From contig NZ_CAJAXH010000255.1 of the NCBI RefSeq assembly GCF_903946935.1, positions 1 through 44,463 of the forward strand: 44,463 nt of DNA. Reading direction: 5' to 3'. Numbering within the stretch: the first letter of the stretch is position 1; each line of letters starts with the position of its first letter. The notes beneath the pieces are model-generated. The model worked only from the letters and a program-made list of their open reading frames with translations. It searched no databases and was not told the DNA's origin. Both the position numbers and the translations under genes were made by a program. This document shows, piece by piece, positions 1 through 6,576 of the stretch. The DNA is from an uncultured Thiodictyon sp. Lineage in GTDB: Bacteria; Pseudomonadota; Gammaproteobacteria; Chromatiales; Chromatiaceae.

Positions 1-164
1 GGACGGACCCGGCGCAAAGCCGCAGCCACGCCGCCGCGGGGCCATACACCCCCCCTTCCCCCTTGCTCCCAGCCCCCCTATGTCCCCCAGCGTCCCGACC
101 GCTCTTCACCACCCTCGTTGGCGATTACCCGCGTCATTCACCAACTATAGGCGGGTTTAGGTAG

Positions 165-437
165 CCATCGACAGCCGATCCCTACGCCGTCCCGGCGATC
201 CCGATCAACCGACGTTTCCGCTTCAAGGCCGTGGTGATCGGGGATGCGCAACGGATCCAATACATCAGTCTTTATACCTACTGACAAAGTGACCGGCGCT
301 GGCGCTTGTTGCACGAGGCCAAGTATCGGGCACCCACGATCCCGCGCGACCCCGCCGCCGACGCGCTCACCGGCCGGAATTATCTGTATGCCCCCGGGCT
401 GGAGCGAGAGTTACAGTATCGATGCGCACTCGTTGAA
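165..437 (+). pseudogene. Remnant of an unrecognised protein gene
   Basis: One frame reads with strongly GC-rich third positions from just after a TAG at 162-164 to a TAA at 435-437, broken once by a TGA at 282-284. The two halves read naturally (for example FRFKAVVIGDAQRIQYISLY before the stop, and a Tyr/Leu/Arg-rich tail after it), as expected for a decayed gene. There is no start codon with a ribosome site. I do not recognise the family. Low confidence: it rests on composition and the look of the peptide. Confidence 0.3.
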
Positions 438-615
438 CGCTAACCTATTCGCTCGGGCCGCAACGCCTCAGTTAGATCCATTGGGCTTGCGCGTGACCAG
501 GTCGGCGCCCCAGATCAGCAGCGCCGCACCCAGCACCGCCGTCACGACGCTACCGACGAGCCACACCGCGCATTGGCGGGTTCCCGGACGCGGCGTAATG
601 CCAAATCATCCCTAA
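438..615. other. Intergenic stretch with a start-less hydrophobic reading
   Basis: On the minus strand, about 508-600 encodes a single hydrophobic segment (reading WLVGSVVTAVLGAALLIWG) ending at a stop near 508. A stop lies directly upstream and there is no ATG or ribosome site, so I do not call a gene. It could be the end of a decayed small membrane protein. Confidence 0.2.
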
Positions 616-1038
616 TCAGCCGCCAAACCCGTCAGTACCAACATTGTTGTAGCGACTGTTATTGCCGTAACCATGATTGCCGGTATTGTTCCGACGATCG
701 GCGTTTTGGTAATTCGCGCGACTGTTCTGCCGATGGCTATTGCTGTAGCCACTGCTGCCATTGCTATAATTGTTACCGTTGCTATAGCCGTTACTGTCGT
801 TATAGTTGCCGCCGTCCGGAGCGATCATTCGCCCGATCAGACCGCCAGCCGCAGCGCCGCCCAGCGTGCCGACGGCACTCCCATTCGTCATGGCGGCGCC
901 CGCTGCACCACCGAGGCCGGCCCCGGCCAAGGTGCTCCGATCTTGCGGTGACATACCGGCACAGCCGCCCAAACCGATGAATGCGACAAGGGCCGCAACG
1001 CCGTAACTGAAGCCATGTTCTGTATTCATTGCGCTCAT
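616..1038 (-). CDS. Glycine-zipper lipoprotein with Asn/Gly/Ser/Tyr-rich tail
   Basis: A 140-residue predicted outer-membrane or periplasmic lipoprotein. Residues 1-26 form a lipoprotein signal ending in a lipobox (LGGC). Residues about 38-72 are a glycine zipper of the OsmB/Rick_17kDa kind (GAGLGGAAGAA, then GTLGGAAAGGLIG), a motif that inserts in or packs against membranes. Residues about 75-140 are a low-complexity Asn/Ser/Gly/Tyr tail with repeated NGYSN/NNYSN units, not usual for OsmB. A second ATG lies three codons in (1029); both give a signal peptide. No strong ribosome site is visible. A palindrome-like site shared with other genes of this region lies about 175 bp upstream. Family function is general envelope or osmotic stress; the specific role is unknown. 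Confidence 0.8.
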   Translation of the reverse strand: MSAMNTEHGFSYGVAALVAFIGLGGCAGMSPQDRSTLAGAGLGGAAGAAMTNGSAVGTLGGAAAGGLIGRMIAPDGGNYNDSNGYSNGNNYSNGSSGYSNSHRQNSRANYQNADRRNNTGNHGYGNNSRYNNVGTDGFGG

Positions 1039-1529
1039 TGAAAATGCCCTGGTGTTGAAGATGACAGGGGTGCTAAGAAGGTTAACACTTGCCTCCGGCG
1101 TAAAAGACCGCTGGATGGGTACCCCAAGGCGACGCCTATCCCTGGGGAGCGGCGGTACCGAGCCTGATTAGAGAAACCGAAAGCATAGGTTACCGAGACA
1201 TTGAGCTACAGTCGGTACGCTGCCACACACAGAATCCAGGCCGTCATCTACCGCGTCCGCGTTCGCCTTCTCGGACAAGATCCGAACAAGCGCCACAGAA
1301 TTCACTGGTATCGCAACGCCCACCGCAATGGGCCGCACGTCACGCCCTATGTTCGCTGGCGCACCGACCGGGCAGGTCATTTCTCCTATTATTCGCCACA
1401 GTGCAGCGAAGCGTCTATAAATTCCAGGAACCCGGCGAAGGCCGAGCGCCGAACCAGCGAACCCCGTTGCCAATTGAATCCCGATCGGTAGGCGACCATC
1501 CCACCGATCCAAACCCCGGAGAATGAAAA
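1039..1529. other. Intergenic control region between divergent small-protein genes
   Basis: No convincing gene here. Besides the shared site at 1214-1229, the sequence around 1162-1177 (GCCTGATTAGAGA) recurs around 6107-6120 upstream of the collagen-like lipoprotein gene. The two minus-strand lipoprotein genes therefore share two upstream blocks in the same order. Open frames on both strands across 1168-1548 have no family resemblance and look like shadows. Confidence 0.4.
1214..1229 (-). promoter_or_regulatory. Putative Crp/Fnr-type operator, site 1
   Basis: On the minus strand this reads TGTGTGGCAGCGTACC, two 5-bp half sites separated by 6 bp. It matches the sites at 2585, 6142, 16011 and 18158. 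It lies about 175 bp upstream of the glycine-zipper lipoprotein gene. Binding by the regulator at 18417 is inference. Confidence 0.4.
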
Positions 1530-1853
1530 ATGCCCTTGAAAAGCTCAATTATTGCGTCAACTGCGGCCATGATCATCGCTCTGCCCGGTGTGCTCTATGC
1601 ACAGAACGTGATAGATCAGGGCGTGATCGAAGGGCGCGAGGCCAAGGCCACCGGTGAGACGGTTGCGCCGCCGCCCACCCCCGCCGAACAGTACATGCAC
1701 ATGAAGGTCGACGAAGCCACGGCCGCCGAGGCCAAGGCGCATGCCAACCCAACCGCAGCCAACTTGCAGGCCCGCAGCAAGGCCGAACAAGACGCCTCTG
1801 AAGCATTCGAGGCGGTGCAGGCAACAGACAAAACCGATCAGTTGCGGCGCTGA
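1530..1853 (+). CDS. Small secreted protein of unknown function
   Basis: A 107-residue protein with an N-terminal signal peptide (about residues 1-24, cleavage likely after LYA). The mature part is Ala/Glu/Lys-rich and predicted helical, with a short Pro-rich stretch (APPPTPAEQ) near residue 50. It somewhat resembles the DUF4398-like helical periplasmic proteins, but I cannot assign it firmly. The start is supported by GGAG at 1518-1521, eight bases before the ATG. It lies just upstream of the OmpA-like gene in the same direction, so joint transcription and an envelope role are plausible. Confidence 0.7.
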   Translation: MPLKSSIIASTAAMIIALPGVLYAQNVIDQGVIEGREAKATGETVAPPPTPAEQYMHMKVDEATAAEAKAHANPTAANLQARSKAEQDASEAFEAVQATDKTDQLRR

Positions 1854-1931
1854 TCCCGATCAGCCATCGGCTGGCGGGCCCCACCCATCGCAGTGCCCGA
1901 ACCCATCGATTCCTCGCCAGCGGAAACACAA

Positions 1932-2561
1932 ATGTTATTGGCAAACCAACACCATCCCGTTCTCGCCTTGGCAATCTCAATCGCGCTGGGTGCCATGCTC
2001 GCAAGCCCGGTCGTGGTGAACGCCGAGGATATGATCGGCCGCTATTGGAAGTCGGCGCCGACCACTACGGCCTGGGTCAACCCCTATGGCGAATGCTGGC
2101 AGGGGGCGGACGGTGAAAAGCTCGCACCCTGTGGCCAACCCGCCTTCGTACCCCATGCCCCGTTGGTCATGCGACTGCTGTTTGAACTGAACAGGTACAA
2201 ACTCCAAGACATACGAAATCCCGAAGAACTGCGCAAGCTCGATGACCTGATGGCTGAGTTCAAGGCGACCCCGCGTGAAGAGGTGGTCAGCATCGTTGGA
2301 CACACCGATAAGCTGGGCAGCCTGCAGCTCAACCAAACATTGAGCGAAAACCGTGCCGAGGCCATCACGGACTACATAATCTCCCGTGGGTATCCCGCTG
2401 CCGATATCCGCGAGGTGAAGGGCATGGCCTGGGAAGGCGGCAACGATGTCTCTCCCAACGGCACGCTCATCGACTTGGGGCCATTGGAGAACAATCCCCT
2501 GCGGCGACGCGTGGTGGTGACCGAACTGGGCCCGGACCAGCTCACGCAATTTAGCCAGTAG
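1932..2561 (+). CDS. OmpA-family peptidoglycan-binding protein (copy 1)
   Basis: Periplasmic OmpA_C-type protein of 209 residues. I start it at ATG 1932, not at an in-frame GTG 39 bases earlier, because the ATG gives a clean signal peptide (LALAISIALGAMLASPVVVNA). The preceding GGAAACACAA also matches the leader of the second copy at 20081. The mature protein has a conserved front part with two cysteines (GECWQG...LAPCGQP) and then an OmpA_C domain. That domain keeps the Asp of GHTDKLGS and the Arg of LSENRAE that bind diaminopimelate in this family, and ends in NPLRRRVVVTE. It likely tethers the outer membrane to peptidoglycan. The copy at 19461-20081 is about 85% identical by eye. Confidence 0.85.
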   Translation: MLLANQHHPVLALAISIALGAMLASPVVVNAEDMIGRYWKSAPTTTAWVNPYGECWQGADGEKLAPCGQPAFVPHAPLVMRLLFELNRYKLQDIRNPEELRKLDDLMAEFKATPREEVVSIVGHTDKLGSLQLNQTLSENRAEAITDYIISRGYPAADIREVKGMAWEGGNDVSPNGTLIDLGPLENNPLRRRVVVTELGPDQLTQFSQ

Positions 2562-2584
2562 CCCCGCAGCAGAATCGAAGGCTA

Positions 2585-2600
2585 GGTGCGGTGCCGCACC
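2585..2600 (+). promoter_or_regulatory. Putative Crp/Fnr-type operator, site 5
   Basis: GGTGCGGTGCCGCACC is a perfect inverted repeat with the same 5-6-5 layout as the other shared sites, followed by GAGCC. It lies 24 bp after the OmpA stop and 110 bp before csbD. It could instead be a weak terminator stem for the OmpA gene, but no T-run follows. Confidence 0.35.
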
Positions 2601-2710
2601 GAGCCCGCCCGGATTGCTATGTAATATCGCTGGAAGCCATGGGATAATCCGCTCCCCGCGGCGACTATGGCTACATTAGCCAGGTTTCAATCTCACACCA
2701 GGATAACCCC

Positions 2711-2887
2711 ATGAACAAAGAACAAGTCAAAGGTCGGGTCGAAGAAGCCAAGGGCAAAGTCAAGGAAGTCGCCGGTCACGTCGTCGGCAATAAGCGCATG
2801 GAAATCGAAGGCAATGTTCAAAAGAACGCCGGCAAGGTCGTAGCTGGCCTCGGCGACCTCAAATCGGATATTGAAAAAGACCGCTGA
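2711..2887 (+). CDS. CsbD family stress protein
   Basis: A 58-residue CsbD-like protein. It has the family pattern MNKEQVKGRVEEAKGKVKEV, then a GNKRMEIEGNVQKNAGK motif, and a charged helical end. CsbD proteins are small, highly charged stress-induced proteins; their biochemical role is not settled. AGGA at 2700-2703 is well placed before the ATG. The entericidin-like gene starts 34 bp downstream and may be co-transcribed. The shared palindrome at 2585 lies upstream. Confidence 0.9.
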   Translation: MNKEQVKGRVEEAKGKVKEVAGHVVGNKRMEIEGNVQKNAGKVVAGLGDLKSDIEKDR

Positions 2888-2920
2888 CCCGACCGCGCGC
2901 GGAGAGCTACAGCGCACCGC

Positions 2921-3064
2921 ATGAACAACATCCTCGCCCTGATACTGTTCATCGCCATTGGCGGCCTAGCCGGCTGCAACACCATGGCCGGCGCTGGCAG
3001 GGATATTCAAAGTAGCGGTCAAGCGGTCAGCCATGCGGCAACACACGTCCAGCGCAAGCTGTGA
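2921..3064 (+). CDS. Entericidin-like lipoprotein
   Basis: A 47-residue lipopeptide. Residues 1-17 are a hydrophobic lipoprotein signal with the lipobox LAGC at Cys18, followed by the entericidin pattern NTMAGAGRDIQSSGQAVS. Entericidins A/B are small cell-envelope lipoproteins that in Escherichia coli act as an antidote/toxin pair; here there is a single gene. It follows csbD by 34 bp. GGAGAG at 2901-2906 is rather far from the ATG, so translation may be partly coupled. Confidence 0.8.
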   Translation: MNNILALILFIAIGGLAGCNTMAGAGRDIQSSGQAVSHAATHVQRKL

Positions 3065-3203
3065 GCTCGCGCGATGAATCGGCGACGCACAATCCTTGCC
3101 ACACGTCATGACCAGTAAGGCCGCTGCAATCGCGATATCTCCCCCTGTAGGGGCGCGCCGGAACTGACGCCAAGGTCACTCATTTTCCATTGGAGCATCT
3201 GTT

Positions 3204-3419
3204 ATGAAATTCGACATCACCAAGAGCAACATCGGCAATACTGATCGCATGGTTCGTGCGGGTGTTGCGGTCCTGCTGCTCATCGGCGCCTTGCGCGGAA
3301 ATAGCTGGGTGGCCGGGCTGATCGCGGCGATCCTGCTCGGTACCGCCTACTTGCGCTTCTGCCCGGCCTATGCGGCCATGGATTTCAGCACGGACAAGGA
3401 CCCGGCTGAGGTCAAATAG
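3204..3419 (+). CDS. DUF2892 (YgaP-like) small inner-membrane protein
   Basis: A 71-residue protein with two membrane segments (about 19-36 and 38-53). The family signature NIGNTDRMVRAGVAVLLLIG leads into the typical FCPAYAAMDFST end. DUF2892 is the transmembrane half of YgaP-type rhodanese proteins and also occurs alone, as here. No rhodanese domain is nearby. The start is supported by GGAG at 3192-3195. Function of the stand-alone form is unknown. Confidence 0.85.
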   Translation: MKFDITKSNIGNTDRMVRAGVAVLLLIGALRGNSWVAGLIAAILLGTAYLRFCPAYAAMDFSTDKDPAEVK

Positions 3420-3440
3420 CCCGCAGGGGCGTTAAAGGAT

Positions 3441-3456
3441 CGGGCCATCAGGCCCG
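3441..3456 (+). terminator. Possible terminator hairpin after DUF2892 gene
   Basis: CGGGCC-ATCA-GGCCCG forms a 6-bp GC stem with a tetraloop, 21 bp after the stop. The following TCGTTG is only weakly T-rich, so intrinsic termination is uncertain. Confidence 0.35.
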
Positions 3457-3585
3457 GTCGTTGCCCTTAGGCGGCGTTACCGATCATCGATGACTGGCTT
3501 GATTCAGACCCCGCGCGCGCCGCTCAACTGTCAGCCAGCGGGGTTCCACCCATAGCCCTCTCATCGGCGCCAAGGTTCGCATGAC

Positions 3586-5157
3586 ATGAGTACAACACCA
3601 AAAGTCTATCTCGTCGGTGGGGGTATCGGCTCGCTGGCCGCCGCCGCCTTCATGATCCGCGACGGTCATCTGCCTGGGGCCAACATTTTCATTCTGGAAG
3701 CAACGCCCATCCTGGGCGGCAGCCTGGACGGCTCAGGAGATCCGCAATCGGGGTATTCAATGCGCGGCGGCCGCATGGTGACTACCGACAATTACGAATG
3801 TACCTGGGACCTCTATAAGTCGATTCCCTCACTGCAACATGATGGTCAATCAGTCTTTGAGGAGATGATCGCCTTCAATGAAAAGCACCGCTCGAACGCG
3901 TTGGCGCGACTCATCGACCGGCAGCGGGCCAAGGTGCCAGTGACGTCCATGGGATTCTCGATGCAGGACCGCCTTGAGTTGCTGAAGCTCAGCCGGGCGG
4001 AGGAGGCGACCCTAGATTCCAGTTGTATCACCGACTGGCTCTCACCCGACTTTTTCAAGACCGCATTCTGGTATCTGTGGTCCACCACCTTTGCCTTCCA
4101 GCCCTGGCATAGCGCCATTGAGTTCAAGCGCTACCTGCTGCGCTTTATCCTCGAGTTCTCACGGATCGAGACACTCGCCGGGGTCAAGCGCACCATTTAT
4201 AACCAACATGACTCACTCGTGCTGCCCCTACAGGCCTGGCTCAACGCCCAGGGCGTGCATTTGGTCCCGAGTTGCATCGTGACCGACGTCACTCATCGCA
4301 CCGACAACGGCGACCTCATCATAACCGGCCTCACGTGCCTGCGGGATGGCGCACCGGAATCCATTTGCGTCAACGGCGGTGACCTCGTCTTCATCCAAAA
4401 CGCCTCCATGACCGACGCCTCCAGCCTGGGCTCTATGACCAGCGCCCCCGCCAAGCTAACCAAGGCTGAGAGCTACGGGTGGCGGCTTTGGGAGACCTTG
4501 GCCGAAGGCCGGCCAAACTTCGGCAACCCGGCAGCCTTCAACGATTGTATCGCTCAATCCTGGTGGGAATCATTCACCGTCACCTTGAAGGACCCGGGCT
4601 TCTTCGACAAAATGTTCGACTTCAGCGGCAATGAGCCTGGCACCGGTGGGCTGGTGACATTCAAGGACTCCAACTGGCTGATGTCGATTGTCTTGGCCCA
4701 TCAACCGCATTTCTTGAATCAGCCGGCCGACGTGCAGGTGTTCTGGGGCTATGCGCTGTTCCCGGATCGGGTCGGCAATTTTGTTCCGAAGGCCATGGCC
4801 GAGTGCAATGGGGCGGAAATCCTCAGCGAGCTTTGCGGGCACCTCCGGTTCGACCCGGAGATCCTCGCAACGGCCAATTGCATCCCTTGCAGAATGCCTT
4901 ATCTCACCAGCATGTTCATGCCCCGCCAGAGTGGCGATCGCCCGCTGCCCGTCCCTCAGGGATCGAAAAATCTCGCGTTCATCAGCCAATTCGTCGAAAT
5001 TCCAGACGATTGCGTTTTCACCGTCGAATACTCGGTGCGAGCCGCCCAGATGGCGGTCTATGAACTACTTGGCATCGATCGCGAGGTCCCGCCGGTGTCG
5101 CCCCATGCGGCGTCGCTAGCGACACGCTTCAGGGCCTTGCTGAAGGCATTCAAGTGA
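3586..5157 (+). CDS. ohyA: Oleate hydratase (fatty acid double-bond hydratase)
   Basis: A 523-residue FAD-dependent protein of the oleate hydratase (myosin-cross-reactive antigen) family, which adds water to unsaturated fatty acids to give 10-hydroxy acids. The dinucleotide-binding motif VYLVGGGIGS is at residues 7-16. The family blocks MRGGRMVTTDNYECTWDLY (from residue 59) and NASMTDASSLGSMTSAP are clear. The loop reads RGGRM where many long family members have RGGRE, whose Glu acts in catalysis. Together with the shorter length (many members are 560-640), this points to the short, RGGRM-type subgroup as in Rhodococcus. It stands alone between small stress genes and may act in membrane-lipid detoxification. 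ATG 3586 is chosen for the FAD motif; the ribosome site is weak. Confidence 0.9.
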   Translation: MSTTPKVYLVGGGIGSLAAAAFMIRDGHLPGANIFILEATPILGGSLDGSGDPQSGYSMRGGRMVTTDNYECTWDLYKSIPSLQHDGQSVFEEMIAFNEKHRSNALARLIDRQRAKVPVTSMGFSMQDRLELLKLSRAEEATLDSSCITDWLSPDFFKTAFWYLWSTTFAFQPWHSAIEFKRYLLRFILEFSRIETLAGVKRTIYNQHDSLVLPLQAWLNAQGVHLVPSCIVTDVTHRTDNGDLIITGLTCLRDGAPESICVNGGDLVFIQNASMTDASSLGSMTSAPAKLTKAESYGWRLWETLAEGRPNFGNPAAFNDCIAQSWWESFTVTLKDPGFFDKMFDFSGNEPGTGGLVTFKDSNWLMSIVLAHQPHFLNQPADVQVFWGYALFPDRVGNFVPKAMAECNGAEILSELCGHLRFDPEILATANCIPCRMPYLTSMFMPRQSGDRPLPVPQGSKNLAFISQFVEIPDDCVFTVEYSVRAAQMAVYELLGIDREVPPVSPHAASLATRFRALLKAFK

Positions 5158-5370
5158 TCCATGGCATCCCCATTCAGCAGGCCTGCGCAATCCATTAGAA
5201 GAGACATCCAATAGCGCCCGCATTATCGTATCAACCCGAGCCTCTCGCAACACCGCTCGGCGGTGTTACGCATTCTCCCAGCGCCGTGTCCGTCTCCTCG
5301 GCGAGGGCCGGGGGGCGGCTGGTCGGCGATGAATGGGTATCAACGGTACGCTGGGTTTCCCAACGGCATC

Positions 5371-5556
5371 TCAGTTGTTCGCCACCACGACCACGACTTC
5401 ATCGACCTGGTCTGCACGTTTGGCGACGTCTTCCCTGAGCCGAGCCTCCGCTTCCAGGGCGTTAGCCTCAGCTTCCCGGGCTTGAGCCTCAGCTTCCCGG
5501 GCGTGATTCTCAGCAATCTCTGCGTCCTTTCTTGCCTCAAAGGTATCGGTCGACAT
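5371..5556 (-). CDS. Small Ala/Glu-rich coiled-coil protein
   Basis: A 61-residue cytoplasmic-type protein that is almost entirely a charged helix with a repeating REAEAQAREAEANALEAEAR pattern, ending in a short hydrophobic run (VDEVVVVVANN). I start it at the ATG at 5554-5556, because GGAGAA lies five bases upstream; an in-frame ATG four codons earlier overlaps that site. It lies 92 bp downstream of the collagen-like lipoprotein gene on the same strand, so the two may be co-transcribed. No known family; a structural or stress role is only a guess. Confidence 0.6.
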   Translation of the reverse strand: MSTDTFEARKDAEIAENHAREAEAQAREAEANALEAEARLREDVAKRADQVDEVVVVVANN

Positions 5557-5648
5557 GTTCTTCTCCAAAAATGGCAGCGGACCAGAAGGACCAACAGAAT
5601 GGATTCCAGACTATTGGTCTTCTCCTCCAGGCTTGCCAGCAAAGGGCT

Positions 5649-5879
5649 TTACTTGGCCGGCGGTGCGGGTTCGGCTGGGACGCTTTCACCGGATTCGCCG
5701 GTCGCGCCCTTGTGGCCCTGAGCTCCAGATGCGCCTGTTGCACCTTGGTCGCCGGCAGCACCCTGCGGACCCGCGGGCCCAGGCACCGCCGAAGGAACAG
5801 TCACCACCGTGGGTGGCTTATCGCACCCGACCAAACCGAAGCCGAAGATCAGGGCGGCAATCAGTATCGATTGATTCAT
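5649..5879 (-). CDS. Collagen-like (Gly-X-Y) lipoprotein
   Basis: A 76-residue lipoprotein. The signal ends in the lipobox LVGC (Cys19). After a Pro/Val/Thr linker come about eleven Gly-X-Y triplets, starting GPAGPQGAAGDQGATG and continuing to GESGES, then a Pro/Ala tail (PAEPAPPAK). Gly-X-Y repeats form collagen-like triple helices in bacterial surface proteins. Here the repeat is short and membrane-anchored. GGAGAA lies eight bases or so before the ATG. Two upstream sequence blocks are shared with the lipoprotein gene at 616-1038. Possibly a trimeric envelope stalk; function unknown. Confidence 0.75.
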   Translation of the reverse strand: MNQSILIAALIFGFGLVGCDKPPTVVTVPSAVPGPAGPQGAAGDQGATGASGAQGHKGATGESGESVPAEPAPPAK

Positions 5880-6261
5880 GGGTCATTCTCCAGATTTGAA
5901 AAGGTATAATCTCGGTGGCGCCGGTATGACCGGGACACCACGCGACTGATAAGGGGCGCATCTGCCCCAACGGCTTGCCCCTCGCCGTATTTCGCCTTCG
6001 TTTCCTGCGCGTGACGCCCAATGACGCACGAACAGGCGCGGCCCGGCAAGCTCGTGACGACAGGCCGGCGCAGGGCGAACCGGGCGATTACGCCGAATGC
6101 CCAGCCTGATTAATAGAGTAATGAGGTGGAACGGCACCGTCGGTACGTTGTGACACATAGCGCGGCGGCCCACCAGGGGCCGCCAGTTCGTTGGCTAATG
6201 GTATGTCCGGGGACATGGGAGATCCACCCAAAGATAAGGCGCCAGGTAGCCTCAGTATTGT
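5880..6261. other. Long upstream region of the collagen-like lipoprotein gene
   Basis: No supportable gene. It contains the shared palindrome (6142-6157), the second shared block near 6107-6120, and on the minus strand a TTATACC-like sequence about 35 bp before the lipoprotein ATG that could be a -10 element. No clear -35 is visible. Confidence 0.35.
6142..6157 (-). promoter_or_regulatory. Putative Crp/Fnr-type operator, site 2
   Basis: The minus strand reads TGTGTCACAACGTACC, the same right half (GTACCGAC) as site 1 and the same 5-6-5 layout. It lies about 260 bp upstream of the collagen-like lipoprotein gene. Confidence 0.4.
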
Positions 6262-6546
6262 TCAGGTCGCTTGTGATAGCTGGCGCCCTAATCCGGTCTT
6301 GGCTATGGCGGAGAGCCGCTGGACCGCCGGGATATCGATCCGGTACTTGGCCAGTTCCTCATCGCAGCGCTGGAGCGCCAAACGGTGCCTTTCATCCGGA
6401 ATACGCTTGAACTGACACGCGACCTTGCGGCGCTCACGAATCAAGTCTCCGACCTGCCGAACCCGGCATTCCAAGGCCGCGGCCAGCGGGCTATACGACG
6501 AGCGACACCCCTGCTGAGTCATCCAGTCTGTGCTGATACTGCCCAT
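6262..6546 (-). CDS. Hypothetical helical protein downstream of glucan synthase
   Basis: A 94-residue protein with no family I recognise. It is rich in Arg, Ala and Leu and predicted mostly helical, with a central stretch RVRQVGDLIRERRKVACQF and no signal peptide or membrane segment. The call is supported by GGAG eight bases before the ATG and by its position 30 bp after the stop of the giant glucan synthase gene on the same strand, which suggests a two-gene unit. It could be an accessory protein of cyclic glucan synthesis, but only position suggests this. Confidence 0.5.
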   Translation of the reverse strand: MGSISTDWMTQQGCRSSYSPLAAALECRVRQVGDLIRERRKVACQFKRIPDERHRLALQRCDEELAKYRIDIPAVQRLSAIAKTGLGRQLSQAT

Positions 6547-6576
6547 AGCGAGGCTCCAATCGTCTCGGTTAGAATC

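Noticed and set aside
2585-2600. Perfect GC palindrome considered only as a terminator of the OmpA gene
   Set aside because: No T-run follows and its layout matches the shared operator-like sites, so I list it as a regulatory site with low confidence.
5263-5721. Plus-strand frame of 152 codons
   Set aside because: It is antisense to the coiled-coil and collagen-like lipoprotein genes, which have good ribosome sites and clear sequence character.
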